Shown here: one piece after another, positions 8,387 through 16,507 of the stretch
How positions within the stretch are numbered: position 1 is the stretch's first letter
How the letters are laid out: every line of letters begins with the position of its first letter
Source of the DNA: JBBQFD01 sp038321575
GTDB lineage: Bacteria > Bacillota_I > Bacilli_A > RF39 > UBA660
Length of the DNA: 36,820 nt
Direction: 5' to 3'
Assembly (NCBI GenBank): GCA_038321575.1
Contig: JBBQFD010000006.1
Span: 1-36,820 of the forward strand
Made by a program: the position numbers and the translations under genes
The notes under the pieces: model-generated
What the model was told of the DNA's origin: nothing
The model's input: only the letters and a program-made list of their open reading frames with translations
The model's database searches: none

Positions 8387-9379
8387 ATGAATGTTATAAT
8401 TTCCAATAAAAACAAAGTATTACTACAATCATTAAGCATCGATATTATAAAAAGTATGGATGGGGAATTTGATGTTGAAGAGATAATCTCCACTTTTAAG
8501 AATTTCTTTTATCAAAGAATGATTATTGATATTACAGCGCTTAAAGACTACAAAGATATTAAAACTTTACAAAAACTATCTATATCACTTGATATGGATA
8601 AAACAATTCTGCTACTTGATGCTAATCAAGAAAGTGTTGCTCCTGATTATTTATCGAAGTTGATTTCCATGGGTATATATAACTTTACCCAAAACGTTGA
8701 TGGAATTATGTATTTATATAATCATCCTAATACTTATCGTGATGTAGCACAATATCAACAATTAGATAACACGGTTCAAACTGATTATACGGTTAGTGAT
8801 AATACTAAATCAGGGCCAAGAATAATTGGCTTTAGAAATGTTAATAAACAAGCAGGAGCTACAACTTTAGTTTATATGATGAAAAAACAACTAGAAAAAA
8901 ATTATAGTGTAGTTGCTTTAGAAGTTGATAAACGTGATTTCACATATTTAAGAGAAAAAGATATGTATAGCACCACTAGTTTAGAAATAGGTAATAATAT
9001 ATCAAAACATAGTGATAGTGAAGTTATTTTAATTGATGTAAATGAAAGCGCATCAGCGGAAGCATTATGTAAAGAAATGTATTATTTATTACAACCATCG
9101 ACCCTAAAATTAAATAGGTTGATGATTACAGATATTAAAGCTTTACAAAAAGTTCAAGATAAAAAAATTATTTTAAACCAAAGTTTATTAAATCCCAAAG
9201 ACGTATTAGACTTTGAATATGAAGCGAAAATCAAGGTATTTTATAATATGCCACCACTAGATGATCGCGAAAAAGATATTCATGCCATAAATGTTTTTCT
9301 AATAAAAATTGGTTTTAATAAACAAACTAGTGAAGAAGCAGAAAAGAAAAACAAACTTTTAGGTTTGTTTGACATTTAA
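8387..9379 (+). CDS. CpaE/TadZ-like protein with degenerate P-loop
   Basis: The 330-residue protein has an N-terminal receiver-like half (about residues 1-115, with MIIDIT and ILLLDA strands) and a MinD/ParA-like half starting at RIIGFRNVNKQAGATTL. In the ATP loop the usual GKTT is GATT, so the catalytic lysine is replaced by alanine (A158). Further MinD-like strands are VVALEVDKRD and VILIDVNES. TadZ/CpaE proteins place Tad machinery at a cell pole and often have an atypical receiver domain and sometimes a degenerate ATPase site. AGGAGG gives a strong ribosome site. Last gene before a strong promoter and the T4SS block. Confidence 0.7.
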   Translation: MNVIISNKNKVLLQSLSIDIIKSMDGEFDVEEIISTFKNFFYQRMIIDITALKDYKDIKTLQKLSISLDMDKTILLLDANQESVAPDYLSKLISMGIYNFTQNVDGIMYLYNHPNTYRDVAQYQQLDNTVQTDYTVSDNTKSGPRIIGFRNVNKQAGATTLVYMMKKQLEKNYSVVALEVDKRDFTYLREKDMYSTTSLEIGNNISKHSDSEVILIDVNESASAEALCKEMYYLLQPSTLKLNRLMITDIKALQKVQDKKIILNQSLLNPKDVLDFEYEAKIKVFYNMPPLDDREKDIHAINVFLIKIGFNKQTSEEAEKKNKLLGLFDI

Positions 9380-9383
9380 ATTA

Positions 9384-9412
9384 TTGACAAATAAAGGAAA
9401 ATAAAGTATTAT
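9384..9412 (+). promoter_or_regulatory. Strong promoter for the VirB2-like pilin
   Basis: Perfect TTGACA (9384-9389), 17-base spacer, TATTAT (9407-9412). It starts five bases after the CpaE-like stop codon and 24 bases before the pilin ATG, so it makes the pilin gene independent of the upstream block. Best consensus promoter in the locus. Confidence 0.85.
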
Positions 9413-9435
9413 TAGGTTATTAAGGGAGGGTATTT

Positions 9436-9786
9436 ATGTACATATTAGAAAATATTTCTTGTGGAGGAATTATTATTGATAGAATGTTACCATCATTTAT
9501 AACATTGCTAGTAACATTAATCAAAATAGGAGTTCCAATTATTTTAATTATCTTTGGTATGTTGGATCTTGGAAGAGCTGTAATGGCCCAAAAAGAGGAT
9601 GAGATTAAGAAGGGACAACAAACTTTTATTAAAAGAGCAATTGCTGCTATTTTAGTATTCTTAGTCGTTGCTATCGTTCAATTGGTTTTCGGACTATTGA
9701 CCTCAGCCGGTAACAAAGATAACCCAATGCAATGTGTTAGTTGCTTTCTAAGTGAAAGTACTACAACTTGTCCTACTGCTAAGTAA
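9436..9786 (+). CDS. VirB2/TrbC-like T4SS pilin, 116 aa
   Basis: The product has two long hydrophobic helices (about residues 18-45 and 68-95) joined by a charged loop containing AQKEDEIKKGQQ, then a short tail with MQCVSC and TTTC. This is the topology of VirB2/TrbC-type pilins of Gram-positive T4SSs. The IIFGMLDLGRAVM block is repeated in the C-terminal domain of the next gene. There is no clear cleavable signal peptide. It is bracketed by a consensus promoter and an intrinsic terminator, which predicts a high-level single-gene transcript as expected for a polymerising subunit. Ribosome site AAGGGAGGG. Confidence 0.72.
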   Translation: MYILENISCGGIIIDRMLPSFITLLVTLIKIGVPIILIIFGMLDLGRAVMAQKEDEIKKGQQTFIKRAIAAILVFLVVAIVQLVFGLLTSAGNKDNPMQCVSCFLSESTTTCPTAK

Positions 9787-9810
9787 AAAGACCGATAAAT
9801 ATGATTAAAA

Positions 9811-9845
9811 AGTGGTAATAAAGCTATTTATTATTACTTTTTTTT
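9811..9845 (+). terminator. Intrinsic terminator after the VirB2-like pilin
   Basis: A 12-bp stem (9811-9822 with 9827-9838, two G-U pairs, loop GCTA) followed by a run of eight T. Probably partial, since the T4SS genes continue downstream from a further promoter. Confidence 0.75.
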
Positions 9846-9846
9846 A

Positions 9847-9855
9847 TGGTATAAT
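9847..9855 (+). promoter_or_regulatory. Extended -10 promoter for the T4SS block
   Basis: TGGTATAAT: TATAAT at 9850-9855 with a TG two bases upstream. No good -35 is seen; the usual place lies inside the terminator stem. It sits right after the terminator and 35 bases before the next ATG, and would restart transcription of the T4SS genes. Confidence 0.65.
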
Positions 9856-9890
9856 ATTCTATATAGTATACTTAAAAATGGAGGAAGTTT

Positions 9891-11390
9891 ATGTACAATA
9901 AAAAAGTCTTAAGTTTTATCGTTATTATCTTAGTTTTTTTCGCGTTTAGTACCAAAGTATCAGCTGAAGCAGTTGTAAGAATTTCAGAAGCTGATTATAA
10001 ATATAGTGGTGACGATCAAGTCGTTAATGTACAAAAAAGATTTTATGTCGATAAATTAACTAAAGAAAAAACGATTGCTTATTGTATAAAAAACAGTGGT
10101 GATAGCACATATCGTTGTAAATCAACAACCGATATATGTTCGTCATACACAGCTGTTGGAAGTGATTTTACTGCAGGTATTGGTGGTTCAGCATCAACTG
10201 TTTGCCCATACGCTACTGATTTTAGACCTGAATTAGCTCCATCTTATAATTTAAACGTTAGTACTGGATCTATTTCCTCACTACTTTCAGGAATTATTTC
10301 AGAATATAAGACACAAATTCCAGACACATACAAAACCTCATACTATATGGATTTTACATGTAAATATGCTGATATTGATGATCCCACTCAACTACTTGAA
10401 GTTGAATATTTAGCTGATGGGACTAATAAAGTTTTATATAATGGAACTAATATTAATAGTAAACTTGTTGAATCTGTTCCATATTCACAAACAGATGCCG
10501 AAAAATTTCAATTATTAATAGGCGTCTATTCGCCGGCATTTACCTACAAATCTAATGTGTCATCATTTTATTTAAATAATTTTGATGTCAAAAATTTTAA
10601 TGATGGTAATTGTCCTGCTGTTGCCTATTATAAAATATATAGTACTGATGCTGGAATATTTTTAACCAACGAAGGAAAAGCACCTAGTAAGAGATGGTAT
10701 TACGAAACCTCATATAAAACTGCTAAACTCACAAACGTTACTGAAGTAGCAAATAGAGTTATGCCCATATATGAAAAAGCATATAATGATAACGCTAAGG
10801 CTTATCTATTGTGTTCTGCCTGGAACATTGATAATGGTAAAATTACATCAGTAGATGGACCAGCTTTATTGCAAAAAATCAATGATCATCAAATAACATG
10901 TCTTGATAATGCTACGCCTGCTGATACATGTTTTGGAACAACTGACTCATTAGTTAGCCAAACCAAAATATTCATGACAGATAATAATTCAACATCATGT
11001 TCTGCACAATATGATAATTTTGCAGCCGCTAGTCAAAGTTTATTAAATAAGGCTGACGAATACAAGCTATCAGAATACAGCGCTAAATATTCTGATATTA
11101 AAGATGTCAAAGATTGTGAAATCTTAGGCACACAATTTAAAGCTAAATTACAAACAATTTTTACAGGCATTAAATTATTAGTGGTCGTTGGCTTAGTTAT
11201 CTTTGGAATGTTAGATTTTTCTAAAGCAGTTATGTCCGGAGAAGCTGACGCTTTTAAAAAAGCTACTAAACGTTTTACTAATCGTGTTATTATAGCGATT
11301 CTTATCTTCTTTTTACCAATCATTATTGACTTTCTAGTTACTAATGCTTTGGGTGATAAGATTACTAAGTCATGTATTCAAAATTTCTAG
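9891..11390 (+). CDS. Cys-rich secreted ectodomain fused to a VirB2-like two-helix domain
   Basis: A 499-residue protein with a signal peptide (residues 1-25, ending VSA), an extracytoplasmic region of about 400 residues carrying many cysteines, and a C-terminal two-helix domain (about residues 415-490). The C-terminal part, including VIFGMLDFSKAVMSG and a charged loop before the second helix, matches the 116-residue VirB2-like pilin encoded just upstream (IIFGMLDLGRAVMAQ). The ectodomain matches no family I know. The protein could be a minor pilin, a tip adhesin anchored in the T4SS fibre, or a membrane-bound assembly factor. GGAGG precedes the ATG; the VirB6-like gene follows 13 bases later. 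Confidence 0.72.
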   Translation: MYNKKVLSFIVIILVFFAFSTKVSAEAVVRISEADYKYSGDDQVVNVQKRFYVDKLTKEKTIAYCIKNSGDSTYRCKSTTDICSSYTAVGSDFTAGIGGSASTVCPYATDFRPELAPSYNLNVSTGSISSLLSGIISEYKTQIPDTYKTSYYMDFTCKYADIDDPTQLLEVEYLADGTNKVLYNGTNINSKLVESVPYSQTDAEKFQLLIGVYSPAFTYKSNVSSFYLNNFDVKNFNDGNCPAVAYYKIYSTDAGIFLTNEGKAPSKRWYYETSYKTAKLTNVTEVANRVMPIYEKAYNDNAKAYLLCSAWNIDNGKITSVDGPALLQKINDHQITCLDNATPADTCFGTTDSLVSQTKIFMTDNNSTSCSAQYDNFAAASQSLLNKADEYKLSEYSAKYSDIKDVKDCEILGTQFKAKLQTIFTGIKLLVVVGLVIFGMLDFSKAVMSGEADAFKKATKRFTNRVIIAILIFFLPIIIDFLVTNALGDKITKSCIQNF

Positions 11391-11403
11391 GGGGTGGGCT
11401 TAA

Positions 11404-13308
11404 ATGAAATCAAGTTGGGGAATTAATTTTCTTAGAGACATTGGTTTTAACATATTTGATAAAGGTGTATATGGGATTCTAGATCTCGTTTATAAATTAT
11501 TCAATGACCTTTCAAAAATGACTATTTTATCGCAACAAACCATTGCGGTTTTTGCGTCTAGACTATATGCTATTATAGCTGTTTTTATGTTATTTAAAGC
11601 CACTTTTTCCCTTTTGAGTTTATTTGTCGATCCCGATAAATTAAATGATAGCAAAGTAGGAGCAGGTAGTATTATTAAACGTATAATTATCTCTTTGGTA
11701 ATGATTGTTATAATACCAACTATTTTTTCAATGGCTTATGAAATTCAATCGCTTGTTATAAGTGAGAACATCATTGGTAATGTTATTTTAGGTATTAATG
11801 TAAAAACACGTACCGAATCAATACAAAAAACACAGGAACTTGCTGGCAAAAGAATGGCAGTTGCTGTTTTTAGTGGTTTTTTTAAACCATATGAAGGGGT
11901 AACGTGGAGTGGTAATAATAAAGCAACTTATGATTTAGCTCGTTCTGAAGCTAATTTTAATAGATTTTCATCATTAGTCACTGAGACTGATGCTAGTGGT
12001 CGATATGTCATGGATTATAGTGTTTTCTTCTCGACTGTTGCAGGGGGATTCACTGCTTGGATTATTATGTTATTTTGTATCGATTTAGCTGTAAGGTCAG
12101 TTAAATTAGCTTTCTTACAGTTAATCGCACCTATCCCAATTCTATCTTATGTTGATCCTAAATCAGGTGATGGGATATTTAAAAAATGGATTAGCACATG
12201 TACTTCAACATATTTAGATGTCTTTATGCGTTTAACTATAATTTACTTCGTTATCTTTATTATTTCTGAATTAACAAGTGGGGCAGGAATAATTTCCGTT
12301 TACGATTATAGTGGCAAAAAAATTGATAATGTTGGCTTATTTGCAGGAGCATTTATTATCATAGGATTATTAATGTTTGCCAAAGAAGCACCAAAATTAA
12401 TAACTGATATCTTAGGTATTAAAGTTGGAGACGGCAAATTTTCACTTAATCCACTTAAAAAAGTAACAGAGGGATTACCTGGCTTTGCTAAGTCAGGAGC
12501 TTCTATGATTGGAGCAGGTGCTATGGGTGCAATAGCAACTCCACTTGCTAAATATAACGCTAACAAACAACTAGGCGGCTCAACGGCTGAGTCTTTAAGG
12601 AAAGCTGCTGGTGGAGTCCTAGGAGGAGCATATAGAGCTGGTAAAGAGGGATTAAAATCTGGTGGTAAAGGTAACGTTATAGCTATGGGGCAAAAAGCTG
12701 GTGCTCAAGCCGGACAAAGAACCTATGCTGAATACGGAACTAATAAGAAAGGACGAGCTATTGCTCGTGCTTCAAATTTATTTGGACTAGATACACCATT
12801 TTCTAAATTAGATAAAAAATCTAAAGCTTTAGATACTTATGCTAAATATAAAGATGATATTCAAGCAGCAACACAAGAAAATACAGGTGTTCGTAATGCA
12901 AAAAAAGATTTAGATGATGCTATCGCTGGTGGGAACATGTCAGATATAACAAACAATAGATTGGTTTATGAACAAGCGAGAGATAAATATATAAATGAGG
13001 TCAATAGCGATGTTAATCTAAAGGCAACAACTCAAGTTGGAGCTATTCTTAAAAAAACTGATGACTTTTATGAAGAAAATGCATCTGTTCTTACATACAC
13101 TGCAGTGGCGACCGATAAAGACGGTAAGATAGTAGGTACTAAAACCCAACCTATTGATAAATATACTACAACCAAATGTAATGCTGAAGGAAAAAATGGG
13201 TATGGTGCCACTGCTGCTAATGCCAAAGCAGAAAGTGTTAAGGTTCAAAATAGCGCTGAATACGAAACAGCTAAACGTACAGACGCCGCTGTTAAACCTT
13301 CTAAATAA
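11404..13308 (+). CDS. VirB6/TrbL-like polytopic T4SS channel protein
   Basis: The 634-residue product has several membrane helices in its first 340 residues (clear ones near 52-75, 95-120, 215-240, 275-300 and 310-330) and a polar Ala/Gly/Lys-rich tail of about 290 residues. The motif around LAFLQLIAPIPILSYVDPKSG is typical of VirB6/TrbL-like proteins of Gram-positive conjugation systems, where this protein lines the inner-membrane channel. The long tail starts with Gly/Ala repeats (AGAMGAIATP) and ends in charged helical sequence. Ribosome site GGGGTGGG. It follows the ectodomain-pilin and precedes an unknown soluble protein. Confidence 0.8.
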   Translation: MKSSWGINFLRDIGFNIFDKGVYGILDLVYKLFNDLSKMTILSQQTIAVFASRLYAIIAVFMLFKATFSLLSLFVDPDKLNDSKVGAGSIIKRIIISLVMIVIIPTIFSMAYEIQSLVISENIIGNVILGINVKTRTESIQKTQELAGKRMAVAVFSGFFKPYEGVTWSGNNKATYDLARSEANFNRFSSLVTETDASGRYVMDYSVFFSTVAGGFTAWIIMLFCIDLAVRSVKLAFLQLIAPIPILSYVDPKSGDGIFKKWISTCTSTYLDVFMRLTIIYFVIFIISELTSGAGIISVYDYSGKKIDNVGLFAGAFIIIGLLMFAKEAPKLITDILGIKVGDGKFSLNPLKKVTEGLPGFAKSGASMIGAGAMGAIATPLAKYNANKQLGGSTAESLRKAAGGVLGGAYRAGKEGLKSGGKGNVIAMGQKAGAQAGQRTYAEYGTNKKGRAIARASNLFGLDTPFSKLDKKSKALDTYAKYKDDIQAATQENTGVRNAKKDLDDAIAGGNMSDITNNRLVYEQARDKYINEVNSDVNLKATTQVGAILKKTDDFYEENASVLTYTAVATDKDGKIVGTKTQPIDKYTTTKCNAEGKNGYGATAANAKAESVKVQNSAEYETAKRTDAAVKPSK

Positions 13309-13320
13309 TGAGGTGATAAG

Positions 13321-13830
13321 ATGTTTGGGAAAAATAGGGGTACGACTTTTGCAAGTCGGACAAGTTCTCTCGTTAGTACTGGTTTGGGGATAGAGACACG
13401 AGCTCAGAATATGAATCGTGAAAGTACCACTTACAAACTGTACTATGAAAAATGTAATCAAATATTAGATGCTACTTTAGAAAATGCTGATGTCAAATAT
13501 TTGAATGATCTATTAAATGATTATATTCATGGACGATCAGGATTAGATGTTATTAAGAAAGCGCGTGATGAACTTAAAGATAAGCAAACAGCTTTTATTA
13601 ATGACAATCTTCATAATTCTAGTACGCAGACGGGATCATTTATTGGCTCTGTTAATCGTATTAGACAAGAAAATTTAGTCTTTAATGGGTTTAAGGCTAT
13701 TGGTGATATTTTAAATGCTTTAGATGTCGAAGCCAATATGGAAACCATTAAAACATATAATGTTATTTTAACTAATAGTGTTGAATGGGACGTTGCATTT
13801 CGTTCAGACGAAGTAAACAAGTTACGATAG
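13321..13830 (+). CDS. Unknown soluble protein of the T4SS operon, 169 aa
   Basis: I do not recognise it. The 169 residues show no signal peptide or membrane segment and no cysteine-rich pattern; the start is basic and Ser/Thr-rich (to about residue 30) and the rest is polar and probably helical, with one Cys near residue 45. GAGGTGATAAG precedes the ATG and the gene sits between the VirB6-like and PrgI-like genes with short gaps, so it is part of the same transcript. It may be a cytoplasmic accessory protein or the product that contacts the VirB6-like tail. Overlapping open frames on both strands in this region are not supported by ribosome sites. Confidence 0.6.
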   Translation: MFGKNRGTTFASRTSSLVSTGLGIETRAQNMNRESTTYKLYYEKCNQILDATLENADVKYLNDLLNDYIHGRSGLDVIKKARDELKDKQTAFINDNLHNSSTQTGSFIGSVNRIRQENLVFNGFKAIGDILNALDVEANMETIKTYNVILTNSVEWDVAFRSDEVNKLR

Positions 13831-13853
13831 GAATCAAAGGGGTGTGATGCTAT

Positions 13854-14171
13854 ATGGATAATCAATTTTTAATTCCTGCTAACTCAAAAAAATCAATGTT
13901 GATTTTAGGGTTATTTACAGAATTAGACTTAGCTATATTTGGAACAGGGACGGCAATTAGTGTATTATTAATTTTTACTTTATCGCTTACTTCATTAGTT
14001 AATACAATAATTGCTCTAGCGCCTGTTGGTATAACTGCATTTCTCGTTATGCCTTTTCCAAATTATCATAATATTAGGGTCTTAATACAAGAACTATACG
14101 CTTTTTATACTGAAAGACAAAAGTTTATATGGAAGGGTTGGTGTGTTGCAAATGGCAAAGACGAGAAGTAG
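13854..14171 (+). CDS. PrgI/VirB3-like inner membrane T4SS protein
   Basis: A 105-residue protein with two membrane helices (about residues 26-48 and 50-68), a short FLVMPFPNYHN segment and a polar C-terminus (ELYAFYTERQKFIWKGW). This is the PrgI family layout, the Gram-positive counterpart of VirB3, which partners VirB4. The gene lies directly ahead of, and overlaps, the VirB4 N-terminal gene, as expected for the family. Ribosome site AAAGGGGTG. Confidence 0.8.
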   Translation: MDNQFLIPANSKKSMLILGLFTELDLAIFGTGTAISVLLIFTLSLTSLVNTIIALAPVGITAFLVMPFPNYHNIRVLIQELYAFYTERQKFIWKGWCVANGKDEK

Positions 14172-14697
14172 ATATGTTGAAGATAATTTTGTTCCAGTAA
14201 AAGGTATTAACAATGGGATGATTATTCTCGATAACAATTTGATTGTAACCGGGATTAAGATTATACCTAAAAATATCTTTATTTTAGATCAAGATACTCA
14301 GGCAGGAATTATCAATAATTTAAAGAGTGTTTATAATTTAATTGATTATGAATTTTGGATTATTGTAGCAGATCGACCAGTTGATATTGATGTATATTTA
14401 TCTGAATTGCAATTATTATATAATGCAGTTCAGAATCCTGCTAAACGCAAAATGATTAAAGAAGATATCAATAAAGCCAATATGTTTATGAATAATAATG
14501 TTGTTGATACTGAATATTTCTTACTCTTTAAAGAAAGAGATACTGATTTAATTCAAAAAAGAATAAGAATGTTAATTAATAGTTTTGCTGGAGCTGGATT
14601 AATTTCACAACAAACAACTAATGATGATTTAAGAATTATTCTAGATAATTTCTTAAATGGTGGTCAAACTACGGAATTTGGGACGGTGTTATCATGA
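14152..14697 (+). CDS. VirB4 N-terminal (TraC-like) domain as a separate gene
   Basis: A soluble protein of about 181 residues resembling the N-terminal domain of VirB4 ATPases: an opening KGINNGMIILDNN, the GIKIIPKNIF strand, a WIIVADRPVD segment and a FLLFKERDTDLIQKR helix. The ATPase core is in the next gene, which starts in a different frame within an ATGA overlap. Start: the ATG at 14152 has GGTGTG six bases upstream; a GTG at 14143 with GGAAGGG at 14131-14137 is an alternative adding three residues. The start overlaps the PrgI-like gene by 20 bases. It presumably assembles with the ATPase. Confidence 0.75.
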   Translation: MAKTRSRYVEDNFVPVKGINNGMIILDNNLIVTGIKIIPKNIFILDQDTQAGIINNLKSVYNLIDYEFWIIVADRPVDIDVYLSELQLLYNAVQNPAKRKMIKEDINKANMFMNNNVVDTEYFLLFKERDTDLIQKRIRMLINSFAGAGLISQQTTNDDLRIILDNFLNGGQTTEFGTVLS

Positions 14698-16481
14698 TGG
14701 ACATAAAGAGTCAAATAGCTCCTAAAGGATTGGAATTTAGAAAATCCGATTTTATCATCAGTGATAAATTCGCCACCATTTTAACAGTTATTTCATATCC
14801 TAAGATGATTGATCCAGGATATTTAGCTTCATTAACAAGCATGGCTGGAATTAAGATGGTAATTAAACATATACCACTTCCTTTTAGTGTCATCCAAAAA
14901 ATGTTGAATAAAGAAATAGCTGATTTAAAACAAAGATATCAAGATGAAAACGACAAAACAATTCAAGAAAGAATAAGATTAGATGTTGAATCACTTGAAT
15001 ACTTTATTCAAATGTTGGCTTCTAGTCAATCTAAAATTTATGATTTTCAAATGCATTTAATGATTACAGCTGATTCTGAAGAACAATTAATTGCTAAAAA
15101 AGTTCAAGTAAAGAACTATTTAGAAGCAATGGAAATGCGTGCTGTACCACTTCGTTTTGAACAAGAAAAAGTATTCAAATCGATCCTACCAATTTATCCA
15201 AAACAAGATATTGAAAATCGTGTTGGAACACCAATGCCAGCGACCACAATGGCCGCAATGTACCCTTTTATTTTTGATAGTATTAAAGATCCAGGTTTAT
15301 CAACTTTAATTGGTGTTGATTTCTCAGGTGGGGTTATTTTATTCAATCAATTCTTATATCAAATTAAAAAAGAGCATAATCGTAATAATGCCAATTTAAT
15401 TATTTTAGGTACGTCTGGATCTGGTAAGTCAACAGCTGCTAAATTAATGTTAAGAAGTCATATTCGTAATAATCACCAATTGGTTGTTATTGACCCAGAA
15501 GGCGAATTGGAAGAAATGACTAAAATGTATGGTGGCGACTTTATCGATTTAGGTAAGGGTGGGGAATACGGAATGATTAACCCACTCGAAGTCGTACTTG
15601 ATGCGGATGAAGAAGAGATGAAACAAGGTTTAGGTTATACAGTTTTAACTAGAACTTTGCAAACTATTAAAGCCTTCTTAAAATATTATGATCCAACGAT
15701 TGAAGAAGATGTTATCACTTTATTTAGTGAATTAGTTCAAGATACCTATCGTCGTTTTGGAATTGATTTTAATACTAATTTCATTGGTTTTAAACCGGAA
15801 GATTACCCAACTTTCAAAGATGTTTATGCAACGATTAAGGGCCGTTTAATGGCGATGCCAGAAAAGACTCATGAACGTGATATTCTTGAAAAGATGGAGT
15901 TGAAAATTAGACCACTTGTTAAAGAGTTAAAATATTATTTTGATGGTCACACAACCATTAAACCACAAAGTGATTTTATTGTTTTCAATATTAAGGAATT
16001 AATGAATGCTGATAAAAACATTCGTAATGCATTATTCTTTAATATCTTAAAATATGCATGGGGTTTAACACTGGATAAGAGTGTTAATACTATTCTAACA
16101 GTTGATGAAGCGCATATATTATTGAGTGGCAATAACACTTTAGGTGCTGATTTCTTGGCACAAGTTCAAAGACGTGCTAGAAAATATAACACCGGAACAA
16201 TTATTATAACTCAACAACCAAGTGATTTTAGTGATCCAAATGTTTTAACACAAGGGAAAGCTATTTTCGATAATGCTTCATATTACATTGTTATGGGTTT
16301 AAAGAAACAAGCTGTCGAAGATTTAGCAAAATTAATCGATTTAAATGAAAATGAAAAAGAAAGTATTAAGCGTTATAACCAAGGTGAAGCATTATTTGTA
16401 TGTGGAAGCCGAAGAATGCGTATTAATATTGTCGTTACACCAGAAGAATTAGATTCATTTGGTAGTGGCGGAGGATTATAA
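14694..16481 (+). CDS. virB4: VirB4 T4SS ATPase core
   Basis: The 595-residue product has Walker A GTSGSGKS (about residues 239-246), the VIDPEGELEEM strand, Walker B ILTVDEAHILL (about 466-476), then RRARKYNTG and IIITQQPSDF, the standard motif order of VirB4/TraE ATPases. The first 220 residues hold the usual middle domain (IAPKGLEFRKSDF, then a long helical hairpin). VirB4 powers assembly and substrate transfer at the inner membrane. It begins inside the upstream TraC-like gene (ATGA overlap; GGTG five bases upstream), and the two add up to about the length of a single Gram-positive VirB4. Confidence 0.95.
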   Translation: MMDIKSQIAPKGLEFRKSDFIISDKFATILTVISYPKMIDPGYLASLTSMAGIKMVIKHIPLPFSVIQKMLNKEIADLKQRYQDENDKTIQERIRLDVESLEYFIQMLASSQSKIYDFQMHLMITADSEEQLIAKKVQVKNYLEAMEMRAVPLRFEQEKVFKSILPIYPKQDIENRVGTPMPATTMAAMYPFIFDSIKDPGLSTLIGVDFSGGVILFNQFLYQIKKEHNRNNANLIILGTSGSGKSTAAKLMLRSHIRNNHQLVVIDPEGELEEMTKMYGGDFIDLGKGGEYGMINPLEVVLDADEEEMKQGLGYTVLTRTLQTIKAFLKYYDPTIEEDVITLFSELVQDTYRRFGIDFNTNFIGFKPEDYPTFKDVYATIKGRLMAMPEKTHERDILEKMELKIRPLVKELKYYFDGHTTIKPQSDFIVFNIKELMNADKNIRNALFFNILKYAWGLTLDKSVNTILTVDEAHILLSGNNTLGADFLAQVQRRARKYNTGTIIITQQPSDFSDPNVLTQGKAIFDNASYYIVMGLKKQAVEDLAKLIDLNENEKESIKRYNQGEALFVCGSRRMRINIVVTPEELDSFGSGGGL

Positions 16482-16507
16482 AAATTAGTAATTGGTGGTG
16501 ATTCATA

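Noticed and set aside
13018..13461. 147-codon open frame on the minus strand and a 79-codon plus-strand frame (13154-13393) across the VirB6/unknown gene junction
   Set aside because: They overlap two better-supported genes, lack ribosome sites and have shadow-like composition.
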